DNA from: Bolinopsis microptera
Lineage: Eukaryota; Ctenophora; Tentaculata; Lobata; Bolinopsidae
Length of the DNA: 64,000 bases
Reading direction: 5' to 3'
Assembly (NCBI RefSeq): GCF_026151205.1
Contig: NC_087081.1
Span: forward strand, 15,612,837-15,676,836
The translations under genes were made by a program, and so were the position numbers. Below the pieces are notes generated by a model. It was not told the origin of the DNA. It made no database searches and saw only the letters and a program-made list of their open reading frames with translations. Numbering within the stretch: the first letter of the stretch is position 1; each line of letters begins with the position of its first letter. Positions 12,100-23,869 of the stretch are shown in pieces.

Positions 12100-13450
12100 A
12101 AGATCTTAATCAGAGTTAACTTCGTGGTATAGTTTCGAAAACTTTTGTGGGATATTTAGCTGAGAGTGAGTTTTTTGTTTATGTTAACTGAAAACTGTAA
12201 GTAAAGTAAAATGTATGATCTTATGCAATATGCAGTGAACCTCTTTATACTGGGCTTATAGGGGAAACGGAAAATGCACGGTACAGCCAAAAACTTGGTA
12301 TAGAGAGTTCCATGACCTAATCCCTTAACCTCAAATAACATACCATGTCTTGTTTGCAATGGATACAATTCGATATGCAGTATGACTTACATAATCAATA
12401 ATCACGAATTCTCCAACCCAGGGGGGACTTAGATCGGGGTAAAAATGAGCACGGGGTAATTGTATAGAGTTCGCGGTATAGACATTTTTACTGTGATATA
12501 TTTTTGGTTCACTGTACATGTAAGTGTTCATGCTCGTTTTAAAAGTATGGATATTCTATTTATATATAGATATGGAGTCCTGATGTCAATGACTTTCGGA
12601 AAAAACTTGATGGGAATTTATGGTTTACCGTTTTAAGAAATATGCTAAAAAAATTAGTAATTTTGAATTCCGTATAATTGATTATTTGTAATTCAATTAT
12701 TTCTTGTGTAGACGAATTTTATAAATCTTATTGAAGATTTAGGATATTCAGTTTTATCATAAAAGATAAACTTTGTAAAGTTTTATTTTGACTTGAATAT
12801 GGATCGCTTTAAGAGCAAATAACAATCAAGTTCTTATTTTTAAGTCATTGGGTTCTTCCAATCTCGAAAAGTTTAAAAGCTCATTTTCAAGTAGTATTAG
12901 TAAGCTCGTTTGAAATATAATGAAACTGTAAATATCGTGATATGCATTATGCATATGTTATAATATTGTGTATATAGAAGTTATTGATTATTTTCTTATT
13001 TTATTCCTCCTTATTCCGCTCTTTTGAAAAAATTCAATGTTTTATTTTGTTAATGACTGGATTTTTCCTTACCTGATTTGGTTTTAATCCGAAATTTTCC
13101 GAATCGGGTCCTGGTTCCGACGATCAGTGCTGTACAAAACTAAGTTTTTTAGTTTCTTTCCCTTTTTCACCACATTATTTGATTATTCTTTTTACTCCGA
13201 AAAAAACTAGACTCCTAAAAAATACACGGATAAATAACAAGTAACTGCATACACGGAAATGTGTTGTAGATCTTTAATATAGAGGGTCAGAATATAACCC
13301 GACGAAAGTAAGAAAAAACGTGTAACTGGTTGCAAGAACCAATAACTATAAGACATTTCTCAACGAAGTGTTCTTGGACGATTGTTCAGTTGTGGTAATT
13401 TTCTAAAATCTGTAGCAGAAATCTGCAGCAGATCACGGAAAAAATCCTCA
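12100..13450. other. AT-rich sequence, no gene seen
   Basis: Very AT-rich. Short open frames on minus at 12156-12531 show no family motif. Confidence 0.45.
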
Positions 13451-13467
13451 AGGATTTTGATATCGAC

Positions 13468-14710
13468 ATGGCGGAAACCGTGTTAAAATGGTGGAAGCAC
13501 CAATTTTCTTTATCAGACAACCAACCCCCTGATAACCCGGATGTGCAGAAAGGTCCGACAGAAAGGTCCGACAGAAAGGCTGCCCTCTCCAGGTCCGACA
13601 GAAAGGCTGCCCTCTCCAGAAACCATTCATTCAATTTCCGCTACCAGGAAATATTGATACGGAAGAGGAATTGAGGAGATTAAACCGTTTCGTCTCTAAC
13701 ACCATAAAGGAAGCAGAGGTCACGACTAACTTAACAACACAACAAAAGGCTGACATTAGGTCATTAAAAAGTTGGGAAAACCTACACATCTCTGTGAGCG
13801 ACAAGGGAGGATTTTGTTGTTGCTGACAAACTGGTACACAGATCCCTGACCATCAACCACATATTACCACTACAGCAGGTGTTTACAAGTGGATCCCGTA
13901 ACGGGCGTGAACAACCTGTGGCGAGACCTACAGAAATCAGTTACAACAGACAGATCAAGGCAAAAACAACCGAACTTGAGAATCTCTGTAACAAACTTTG
14001 GCATGATATTTGTGACCACCAAGAACTCGGAGATAAGATGAGACGACTGTTTTCAGCGCATAACACCAAGCTACCAACACACTACACGCTCGTCAAGACT
14101 GATCACAAGATCACAGTGGGTCAGGACATATCCGAGTTAGAGTTAGAAAGTTTCAAGATGAGACTCATCATCTCCTGCATCGGCTCTCCTACACAACCTC
14201 AGGCGTGGCTAGTCACACAGATCCTTAACCCGCTCCTAAACCACGTCCCTTCCCATCTCTCTAACATCCATTCCCACCTCCAGGTCCTATCTAGTATCTC
14301 AAATTCCTCAAGAAGAACTCTCTAATCTCTCATTCTTTTATAGTGCCGATATTGCAGCATTGTATACTAATTTAGTTGCCGAACAATGTATAAACAATGT
14401 TTTAGAATTAGCAGAGGAGCATTGCACGGGACCCATTAGAAACTTTTAATTTATCATTACAAGATTACACGACATTAGGAATATTTTAGAAGTAGGTTTA
14501 AATAATTCATATTTTACGTTTAATAATCGACTGTATATACTGTATTATTAGGTTTGTTTATGGGTTACCCTCCTAGTCCTATTTTAGCAGTAGTCAGAGT
14601 TTATTTTTTTGAGAGAAACAGTATTTATATAGACAGTCATCAGATTACCAGATATGTTAGAATATTTTATGGGAGGTACATGGATGATGCTGGCTCAGTG
14701 TCTGACTGAT
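13468..14710 (+). pseudogene. Decayed Penelope-like reverse transcriptase
   Basis: Broken reading frames spell an RT in order. 13468-13674 is an N-terminal segment containing two direct copies of RSDRKAALSR and of GPTER-type sequence. Near 13800 is VSDKGG, followed after a frame change by DFVVADK (finger region). The 148-codon frame at 13879-14325 includes LPTHYTLVKTDHKI and IISCIGSPTQP. Motif A is YSADIAALYTNL at about 14338-14375. A motif-B-like GLFMGYPPSPILAVV lies near 14550, and motif C GRYMDDAGSV near 14668-14700. Several frameshifts and stops break it. The SADIAALYTNL and YMDD pattern fits Penelope-like RTs, but it is clearly a different lineage from the 47.8 kb element. No GIY-YIG endonuclease is seen. 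Confidence 0.75.
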
Positions 14711-14804
14711 CTGCACGAGCTAGCTGTACGATGAATTGACATCGTCAATTAAAGTATGACTATGAGCATGGAGCATCTTTTTTCAGTTCGATGGAGGTCA
14801 TGAT

Positions 14805-15060
14805 TCACTCAGCCAATATCTCGCCAGGGGAGCATTTTAACCCTATATATGTCGTGGGGGTGATTTGGAATCAGCGTCCAAAAACACTTCCGCGATTCAA
14901 GTTGGTTTTTACCTAATAGTAATACCTGGGGACCACAGGCTATTATGTTCATAATAAAGATTCGGCGGAATGACAGGCTGAGCGCCGCCCAGTAAGTTGG
15001 TTTCAACTGTCGGGGGGCTCTTTTAGAAAAATCTCCAAGATTGAGTGTAGAGTGATTTAG
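14805..15060. repeat. Dispersed repeat with CTCGCCAGGGGAGCATTTTAA core
   Basis: The string CCAATATCTCGCCAGGGGAG, followed ~30-200 bp later by a GATTGAGTGTAGAGTGATTT tail, recurs at 28955-29050 (compact copy) and in part at 42765-42825. This copy carries an extra ~130 bp in the middle. Confidence 0.7.
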
Positions 15061-15061
15061 A

Positions 15062-15730
15062 TTTATTTTAGCACGCTCGCTTAGTTTTAGTGTTTACTCT
15101 CTTTCTCAGTGAAAAGAACGATCGCTGAAAGGGAGAATGATCAATGCTTATGTGTTCATAAACACAAAAATTTACCCAATCTGTCAAATTTGTGTTCAGA
15201 AATTTACATATTTGAAAATGGGACAGAGTTTGGAAAATACGGATTTTGATCGTTTTGTTAAGTTTTCTGCTGTGGGCTTCATCCGACCGAGATCAAACTT
15301 CCAGCACCTCAATCGTGTCGTATGCCCATAGTTGAATGACTAATTGGTTGCGGGTGAGAAATTCAGTCAAAACTGTAAAATTTTGGTCCTGTGTAAAAAA
15401 GCTAGGCTTAAATCAAAATTCTAAAAATGCTATAATAGCTGCGCCTGCATATCATTTTTTTGCAATCTTGCTAACTATTGCTGCGAGTTTTCAACTTCAT
15501 TTGCAAGCTGACATTGGTTCATAATCATAGTTCATACGAAAGATATTCACGTTTTGGTAACCTTTTTGTGATTTATGCCGTTTGTACTGGAAAGATCTTG
15601 TCAAAAATAAAGTGTAGATAATAGAGTTAATTGATATTTTTATAATTTTAGATGAGCATTCGGTATTATTTACTTAATACTAAATAATATAACAGAACAA
15701 ATCAAAACAGATTAATTGAATCAATTATTT
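15062..15730. other. Intergenic, nothing recognised
   Basis: AT-rich sequence on the 3' side of the SDR gene. Short plus-strand frames (15137-15524) have no family signature. Confidence 0.4.
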
Positions 15731-16913
15731 CTAATGTTCTCGAATGTTCTGGAAAGATTTCATGTACTCAAAGTTTCCAAAAATTTTAGCTAGTCGACGG
15801 AACATCTTCGAACCGTAGATATACTGAATAATGAAGTATTTTTCTACGTTTTGAGGAATCATCATTTCTTCTCGCTCTTCCTCGATCGCCAAAATTATCT
15901 GAAAATGAAATTTATAGTCATCATTCGAATAGAAATAAGTTGTACACTTATATTGCAATCGTAAAACTAAAGGAAAGGGAAAATAAAATTGTTCGTCACT
16001 GACACTGCAGATATCATTCACCTTTGTGTTATAATTATAGAAATGATATTATTATTTATTCTATTAAAATCCTAATCTGTTGATCTTAATCATTTAATTA
16101 TACCAATTAATTATACTGATTATACTAATTATAATTGATTACCTTGCTAGCAGCGTGATCAGGCTCAATTGCTGGAAACATCCTGTTGAGCTTCACCGTA
16201 CAATTGTTAAACATTCCCGTGTTCATAAGATGAGGGAATATGGTGGTAACTTTAACATTAGTGATCCCACAGCAGTCGTGCTCGTACTGCAGACCCCGGC
16301 TGAACCCCACAACGGCGTGTTTTGAGGCCCCGTAGTCTACCATCCGCGGACACGGACCCAGTCCCGCTATGGACGCAACATTCGTGATATGTCCTCCTTT
16401 TTCCAGCATGTCAGGGTAAAACACTTTGGTGAGGTGCATGGGCCCTAGCCCATTGACGTTCATAACTTTGGTATATCTTTCTATGGGGGTCTCTGAGAAA
16501 AGCTTCCCAAAAACTATCCCAGCATTGTTGATGAGGTATTCCAGATGTCCCCCTGCAGCGATGTTTTCATCCACACTTTCCTTTAACTTGGTCACACTAT
16601 CCGGGTCACTCACGTCACATTTGTACACGTGCACCGTGCAATCCTGTCTTGACCCGTATTCTTCTTTCACTTTCTCATTCAACTTATCGTTCACATCCAC
16701 ACAATGAATGGTGTTACCATCTCGTGCTAGCTTTTTCAGAAGTAAGTTCCCGATTCCTTGTCCGGTTCCTGTGATAAGAATGTGGTTGTTTTTTAGCTCC
16801 TTGCGGGGCCTAGAACGAGAGATGAAGTAGAACACTTCGAGAAGAAATGTTGATATTAGCTGAACATGAAAGATGAGAATCTCCAGCCACCAGCTAAAGG
16901 TGCTATTTTCCAT
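15731..16913 (-). CDS. SDR16C-type short-chain dehydrogenase, two exons
   Basis: NAD(P)-dependent oxidoreductase, probably acting on steroid, retinoid or other lipid alcohols at the ER or lipid-droplet membrane (family knowledge). Exon 1 is 16913-16143 (257 codons) and ends AAG|GTAATC. Exon 2 is 15898-15731 (55 codons plus stop), after a TTTTCAG acceptor at 15899-15900. The intron is 244 bp, phase 0, and the total is 312 residues, usual for the family. Visible: an N-terminal hydrophobic anchor (residues ~12-30), the TGTGQGIG cofactor motif at 48-55, CDV near 99-101, NNAG at 129-132, and catalytic Ser181, Tyr194 and Lys198 in YGASK. The exon 2 tail (MMIPQNVEKYF, then LAKIFG) resembles the membrane-proximal C-terminus of 17-beta-HSD11/13 and RDHE2 proteins. 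All key residues are present and the frame is intact. Subfamily assignment is less sure than the fold. Confidence 0.93.
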
Positions 16914-16961
16914 TTTACTTTTCGCTACAGGATATTTGTATGGTTAATCATGTTAAACAAA

Positions 16962-16968
16962 TTTTATA
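16962..16968 (-). promoter_or_regulatory. Candidate TATA box for the SDR gene
   Basis: Reads TATAAAA on minus, about 50 bp upstream of the ATG at 16913, in a place compatible with a short 5' leader. In AT-rich DNA such a match is weak evidence. Confidence 0.3.
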
Positions 16969-17064
16969 ATACAAACTATATTTTTATCCTAAATTAGAAG
17001 CCGTTCTATAAAATTACATATCTTTATAATTATAAGGAAATGTCATATCAATTATCATATGAAC

Positions 17065-17103
17065 TGTATACGCGTATAGTATACGTATAGTATACGCGTA
17101 CGG
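17065..17103. repeat. Clustered TATACG palindromes upstream of SDR gene
   Basis: Contains GTATACGCGTATAG, GTATACGTATAG and GTATACGCGTAC back to back. Each is self-complementary or nearly so. It lies ~150 bp upstream of the SDR start. It could be a repeated regulatory site or simple palindromic repeat; no factor can be named. Confidence 0.5.
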
Positions 17104-17626
17104 CAAGCAAACTGTAAAAAAAGAATCTCCGATGACCGCCGATTCATAATTCTGATGATATAATGTACGGTAAACATGTGCTATTATAGTACAGCAACGA
17201 TAAGCTGATTAATTTAAGCTCAAAATTGCAATATAATTACATTAAGAAAGGCCAAATTCTGGCGGTTGTAGTATGAGTATTATAGTCGATAAAAAGATAG
17301 TATAAACTAAGAAATTCGAAATGGTTCAACAAATCAACAGTTCAACAGGCAGAAGTGTAAGAGGGAAGGAGAGATAACAATAATTGCGACTCTGCAAGAG
17401 AGATTGAATTAGTCCATTCATGAACTTCTTTGTGTGCTATCTTATGGAAATAGTACTTCTTATCATGTCATATTATGAGATAACTTCGTTAATATTAACG
17501 ACAGTCGTAATGAAAACCACGAGATGGCTGGGGCGTGGTATCGTCAAGTATCAGTCATAAATTGCATATGAATGTTTGTACAATTTTATGTTATTATTAA
17601 ATAAATATTCAATGTAAAATAATACA

Positions 17627-17735
17627 TTATGTATACATTATTTTTGAATTACATCGAATATACATTATACATTTAATGTACATATTACATGTATAATGTA
17701 TAATGTATAATGTATATTCAATGTACATGTAGGTC
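17627..17735. repeat. ATGTATAATGTA-type AT-rich repeat
   Basis: Tandem and inverted copies of TATAATGTA and TACATTATAC, forming a local palindromic AT-rich tract. Confidence 0.7.
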
Positions 17736-17739
17736 GAAC

Positions 17740-19459
17740 CAAGTGTATGCCTAGCATACGAGAATGTGAGGACAATTTTAACGGTATAAGGAAAATGAAC
17801 AAAAGGAGAAATGTCGTTCAAATTGATTTATTCTGGCCCTTTGAAATCAAGGCTGGCAAGGTTCAACAACAATTGCATAATAATGCGGGAGAAATAACGG
17901 TCAAGTTACGCACCCGTGACAGTGCAGCATGACGTGGTAGTTCCACTTACACTGAGCATGACACTGGTAGCACGCTAGTAAATCGGTAATTCTACTTCCG
18001 ACTGATAAGTGAAACTCCGGGGCAGATGTGATACTTCCCAAACGAGTAGCATGGAAAAAAGTCAGGCAAATATAAGGAGGATACTTGGTAATTCTAAGTG
18101 AAATAATTTTAAAAATTGTTTGATTGTAACCAATCGATTATAATTTAAGTCTATTCCTAAATCCTAAATGCTATTCAAACGCAAAATTGCAATCCACAAG
18201 CTGAAGCACAAAGCTTTCAATTCGCATTGAAAATGTTCAATATGTGATAACGCCTTGTAATGCTAATCTTTTAACAGCAACATAATTTTCTGGATAACAT
18301 GGCCGACAAGATGTTTGTTAAGTGCATATCATATTATATACATGTATACACTGTATATACACTAGGTGTATAACAGTTGTAATATAAAATCATTGAATTT
18401 AAACTTTCAAGACTCAAGAATTTGACGACGAACTCCAAGTCCAATAATCAACTGGCAAATACAAAAAAATAACAGAGGACACCTTTATTTATAACAGTTA
18501 CTAATAATTGCTGATCGCAGCAACAATTGTAATTTAAAACTGACCATATCAACTATACTGCACACTCTTAACACCACGTAACAGCCTATATAACACACTG
18601 TATAACTATAAACACGTAACAAGGAGTTTCTTAACTACATTATCTGTAAAAGGGTAGTAGGTACGTGATGGGGGCCGACTTAACTACTTCCTAGGCTGGC
18701 TGCAGGTTTCTTTGCTTATCGCACTCATTTAAATGTATAATCGAACAAGTGCGTATATGATGTGCACGTGCGTATAATGTGCATCTGTGCAAGTTGTATA
18801 TCGTGTGCATATGTCTTTTATCGACATAATTTTTATGGAGATTATGCTCTTTTGATCAAACAAGTGTAGGAAATGTTTCATTCAAAACTTATGAGCTGTT
18901 TAAAACATTTTAACTACAATACCGTCCCTCGTCACCCAGAAGGAAAGTTTTAAAAAAATTTCGATCCCTCCTTCCCAATTTGTCAAACTCAAACAAATAA
19001 AACACAGTTATCCGGTTTTTTGAACTCACAATTAATGCAGATTCTGAAATAATTTCTGCACGATTGTATAGCAAAGTGAAAAGTCTTTTTTTTTGTTTTT
19101 TGTTTTTTTCTCTTTTTTCTTTGGTTTTGTATCTTTTAATCTTTTTTTTGTTTTTATGATATGGTAAAATATATTAACTGAAAATATGCAAATGTAGAAT
19201 ATCTTCGTGTGATGAAATGTATCCCTGTCTGTCCTTCTTTATCTATGTTTCTTGAAAGGATGCGTCATCCATTTCAATCATTGGTCAACTAGTGGTTACT
19301 CCATTTCCAACCAGGTTTAGCTTTGTGTAGAGGTGTAGGTACTTGTTGTACAATATTTGTATATTTCAGTTCACGTTATCTTTTCTCATAACGACACCGT
19401 TCTGTGAATTTTAAGGTTAAGTTAAAGAAAACTACTTCTTTAACAGTTTAACAGTTTAC
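17740..19459. other. Intergenic, nothing recognised
   Basis: AT-rich, with a poly-T/T-rich tract at about 19085-19155 (A-rich on minus) roughly 300-375 bp beyond the stop codon of the minus-strand gene that follows. No coding exon was identified. Confidence 0.45.
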
Positions 19460-21571
19460 CTACTCGAATAAGACCTATGTAATTGTAAAATTTTATAAGT
19501 TTATATAGTTATATAAAATTGAATTCGTGTAAGACGCTAACCTGAATAACGAAAAGATTTGATTTCAGAGGAGATTCATACAGGATAGCCCCGTCACTTT
19601 TTCGTTGAATTTGAAGAATAGGGTTTGTGCTCAGAGAATGTTCTGCTATAAGAGCTTCGTTTTTCTTTTGGAGTTTTTTGTTGGCAATGATAGTCCAATA
19701 GTTGAGACTCTTAGGTTTGCCGAATATGGACCTCCTTTTCCTGACTGCTCCTGGTCGGAACATGATCTTCTTCGCATGTTTTGGCGGGGGAGTTTGTGTC
19801 GCTAATAGAGCGTTCTTATTTTTTGGTTGTTGACGCCGAGCAGTCGTTAATGTGGACTTTGCTTCTGGACGTCGGATCTTTGGATCATTGAGCTGGGACG
19901 TGGAAGAGAGCTTTTGAGCGGCCAGTGTTACTTTATTAGGTGAGAGTTTGCGAGGACACTCTTCAAGAGGCACTGGGGTGACAGGAGAGGGGTTTGGTGG
20001 GAGGATGGCGGGAGTCGAGGATATAACATCATCTCTTTCCACTTCGATACACAGCGAGTCTCCCTTCTTTTCTACTTTCAGTGTTTCTTCTGTGGCTGTA
20101 TCCGGCACAGTCTGGTCCGTATTTCTTTTAAGATATTTTTGATTCAATCTTCTTTCCCTCGCAGACGACAGCCTATTAGCTGTGGCAAGCTTGGATCTGG
20201 TGATTTCAGGACTGACTGTGGACATTATTTCATCTAAATTGGTGATCACTCTTTCGGCTTCTGATTGTAATTCCTGGTTCTTAATCCTTTAATCTTGTGT
20301 TTAGGAGGTGGTCTTCGTGAAGGTTTCTTGGAAGAACTCTTTACCGCAAGCTTCGGGGTTAAAGTGGGCGATGTTTCTTTAACTGCGTATTGTTCCATCT
20401 TCTGTGGATCCCGACTAATCATCTCAATTTCCTGACCAGATGTTTCATTCTTTACTTTATCTTCGCCAAAAGACAGTGAAACGCTATCCGATACTTTGAA
20501 TTCGTATGGTGACCATTTGGCATTTTCGTCCCCAGAAATGAAAACAAGTTCACCAGGTTCAAGATCCTGAGGGATAAACTTGTATTTGTTGGGCCAGATG
20601 AGCTTCTTCTGATGTTTGGGGAAAGGATAGTGACACTTTACCAACTCTCCTGGGCTCAACTCCGTGTCTGATACGTCCATGGCCGGGTAAATCTGAAATA
20701 AACTTGTGGACAACTTGTCTAATTTAAGCATTTTTTTTGTCCGTCAAATTTAGTAATTTAGAAATTGGGGCGTTAAAATTAGTCAGAGAAATGTGATCAT
20801 GACCGTCCCAAAAAGGGGGAGGACCGTCCCAAAAAGGGGGAGGACTTGTACCTTTAAAGTAGTCCGCTTGTTCCTCTCGTTACGGCTTCTCAGGGGTCGT
20901 CTTCTTCGTTTTCTTTGCGAAACTTTTTCCATGCTGGTCATCTTCGCTAGCGGGTGTTCTTTTTGAGCTTCCTTCAGTTTCAATTTCATAAGCATACGCT
21001 GCTTGTGATAGTTCTTTGGTTTAAAATCGGTCTGACTCTGTGATTTTACTATTTCTTGATCTTCTTCTGGTTTCATTTCTTCCTGTAGTCCACTTTCGAG
21101 ATCTTTGTTAATGCCGTTATCTTTTTCTAAAAGTTTCGATAGTTCTGAAACCTTCTTCGTGGTCTTAACAAAGAATCCGACCATCAGACATGCTAGCAGG
21201 ATGGCAGTTAAAACAGCTATGAAACTGAGTATAAAAGCAACTTTTATTGCGGAGTCATCAGATCCGTCGATTTCTAGGATTTCGTCAATAGGCGATGCCG
21301 AAGTAGAATTGCTGTCGCTGATATTCTGAAGTTCTGATACAGTGAACGTGGAACTGGAGCAGCGGAGAGCGGCACTGTGAGTGCCCAGATGAATAGGATA
21401 ATCCTGGTCATCGAATTGAACTTGATGTGTTTTTGAAAGTTTGCTAATGTATAACTGTAAACAGTGACAGAGATTGCAACGAATATTAATGGTAAAGAAA
21501 GAATTTGATCGCGTGTAAAAGACAAGCGCGAACAGTGAAATAAATTGCGCCATGGTAACCACGGCGCCCAC
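19460..21571 (-). CDS. Single-pass membrane protein, four exons, unknown family
   Basis: Proposed exons are 21571-20852, 20692-20345, 20273-19542 and 19474-19460, all joined in phase 0, giving about 604 residues. Introns are 159, 71 and 67 bp with GT-AG ends. Exon 1 encodes a possible N-terminal signal (from the second Met, residue 7), NIS and NST sequons before the membrane, and a strong transmembrane segment at ~108-135. A highly basic cytosolic tail (KRRRRPLRSRNERNKR) follows. Exon 2 has a repeated-looking theme (SPGELV, then EPGELVF). Exon 3 is Pro/Lys-rich with RKRRSIFGKPKSLNYW. The 71-bp intron is inferred because the frame must change near 20300: donor GCG|GTAAAG, acceptor AACCAG|GAA. 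The 15-nt last exon is the weakest part. I do not recognise the family. A signal-like sequence starting at a Met near 21411 in another frame leaves the true start uncertain. Confidence 0.65.
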
Positions 21572-21740
21572 GTGCCGAATCGCGCGACGGTATGATCAGT
21601 GCGCCTTGCGCGCTGATTTAACTAAATTTATTAGTTGACGACTCTCATCAATCTCCCATGATCCCTTCAAAATAATACCACATATCACTCTTTCTTGTGG
21701 TCATGTGATCTAAAAGCTTAAAAGATGAATTATATCTCAG

Positions 21741-21881
21741 GTGTTATGTGATCTGGACAATAAACTAGCTCAGAGGAAACATTTCCCGTTTGTTGATTTG
21801 CTGATCAGTTACAGCAAGTACAAAATGACACTCGACGATTACTACGAGAAGAATTACCCAGAGATAGATCTTGATTCTTGA
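21741..21881 (+). CDS. Possible terminal exon, orphan
   Basis: After an ATATCTCAG acceptor at 21740, 46 codons run open to TGA at 21879-21881 with protein-like composition ([15 protein letters not shown], then [16 protein letters not shown]). It lies only 170 bp from the start of the minus-strand membrane-protein gene, so any 5' exons would have to lie within or beyond that gene. No partner exon or family was recognised. A short ORF from the internal ATG at 21825 is an alternative. Confidence 0.3.
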   Translation: MLCDLDNKLAQRKHFPFVDLLISYSKYKMTLDDYYEKNYPEIDLDS

Positions 21882-22244
21882 TTTAGTCTTTTAGTGTTTC
21901 ATAAAACTGTTTAATTTCATAAAAACCTCAAACACTTCTAAAATATTAAATGTATGTGTCTGAGATTCTTCAAAATGAGGAAGACTTGTTTCAAATCGTA
22001 CAGCTGGTTGGTAAATCTTCCTTATTTAAGATTTTGTTAAGCTAAACTTATATCGACTTACTCGACTTTATAGGGTGGCTTTATGTCCGAGCAGATATGA
22101 CCTTTATCCAAATCTGTCTATATTCAGCGTAAACTTGTTTATCATTTATCTCCCAGAGGATAAGCTTATAGCTTAATAGGTGAGAAGCTCGTCATGTCTG
22201 GCGAGATGACCGGCTAGCATCATCCTCCGCTCAGCTATCTTATC

Positions 22245-22500
22245 AGATGCTCTAATGAGTAATGAGTAATGAGTAATGAATAGACTTCGTTAGTCTGACG
22301 CTTTGACCAGTATATCTTATCAGATGCTCTAATGAGTAATGAGTAATGAATAGCAAATAGACTTCGTTAGTCTGACGCTCTGACCAGTCTATCTTATCAG
22401 ATGCTCTAATGAGTAACGAATAGACTTCGTTATAGTTAGTCTGACGCTTCGTTATACTTATAGTCTGACGCTTCGTTATATTGTTATTATATAGTCTGCC
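22245..22500. repeat. Tandem repeat, ~70-80 bp unit, 3-4 copies
   Basis: Units contain ATCTTATCAGATGCTCTAAT, repeated GAGTAATGA, then GACTTCGTTAGTCTGACGCT and CTGACCAGT. The GAGTAATGA sub-repeat differs in number between units, and the last units shrink to GACGCTTCGTTATA. Confidence 0.8.
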
Positions 22501-22509
22501 GCTCTGACC

Positions 22510-23865
22510 AATCTATGTGATATCCTCAGAATTCTCGTATAACATCCATCTATTACAAACATAGATCAACTTCAAGATGAACGCAGACATCGATCAAGAT
22601 GACAATAATCACAATTTGATATTGAATATCATTGTGGTTATCGATGGCATGCACCCCTCCACCGTCCCTCCTACAATGAAATGATGGGCACTGGGCAGCG
22701 TCTGACAAGGGAATAAAGATGTGAAGAATGTGTTAAAACGATCTTTATACAGTTATACTTATTTAAGCAAATTATTACAACTTTACAAGACAACTGTTTA
22801 TCTGGATACTGGTGGGTAATTGAAGGGTTTGATGGTCAATGCTGAGTTGATTTCTAAATCTTCCTCAACTCTCCACCTGAAGGCAGGTCAATTATATTTT
22901 TATAGTATGGTTACTTTTTCGTATATTTATTCTATTTCTTTTCTGGAAATTGTATAGTTTTTGAAAACATTTTTTTGACCCACGCATTTAATTTGTAAAA
23001 ATCATAATATTTGTGAAAAATAACTACGACCCTTATTTAATCTGATCTATAAGTTTGACCAAAAAATAATTTTCGTTTGTCCGGCACTAAATAATATGGC
23101 TACTAACTTAATTTTCGGAAAAAAATATTTTTGTTGAATGATCATAAAGTGAAGTATGGCGATAATATGGTTAAGTGGTAAGATCATGGTATCATTAGTC
23201 AATGACTCTAGACAGGGTTATTGATATGGTATGTCCACTCATACATCTATCTATCTATTAAAGTATTAACGGGTGATACTCGTAAAGACTAAAATATTTG
23301 TTCCGGCCAATACAAGACCGTCGACGAGTCCAACTCGGCACGCGTTTTGGTAGGTAGGTTATAACTTTATAATGACCCACAAATACCTACAAATACAGCT
23401 ATTATATGTAAACATATCAAATTAGTCTTTAACTCCTATAAGACTCAATAATAAGAGCATTAATCAGAGTTCTCACTTTTTAACCATCGTTAAAACTGTC
23501 TTTTTTAATTCTGGTGGTGGTATTAAACTTAAAAACACTTAAGAGTCGTTTTAGTCCTTTATCGTCCGACCTAATCTGTACGGCTTAAATTTTACGAAAT
23601 AATAAATCACTCTTACCGTAAGCAGTAATTATTAATTAGTATGCAGCCAAAGGAACATAATTTGGCCCCATCATATCAGGGCCAGTCGAAATTAGGGTTG
23701 ATATGGTGGAATGAAACAGTGTCAAATAACATGCGTAATCGGTATAGTAACTGAATGATTGAGATAATAATTAAATTCACTGCGAAATTGAATCAATATG
23801 AATAATTAGAAGTAACTGAGCAATTGAATTAATAATAATAATTAAAGTAACAGCTGATCAATTGA
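22510..23865. other. Intergenic; small fragment of a dispersed ORF
   Basis: At 22549-22640 the string ACAAACATAGATCAACTTCAAG and the codons after it match the start of the decayed ORF at 31229-31546. It gives a 36-codon frame beginning MNADIDQDDNN at 22577. The rest shows nothing I recognise. Confidence 0.45.
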
Positions 23866-23869
23866 ATTA

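Noticed and set aside
16426-16707. 93-codon plus-strand frame
   Set aside because: Antisense shadow of the SDR coding exon.
21274-21525. Signal-peptide-like start (MTRIILFIWALTVPLSA) in another frame of the membrane-protein gene
   Set aside because: No acceptable short intron joins this frame to the transmembrane frame; noted as an uncertainty about the start.
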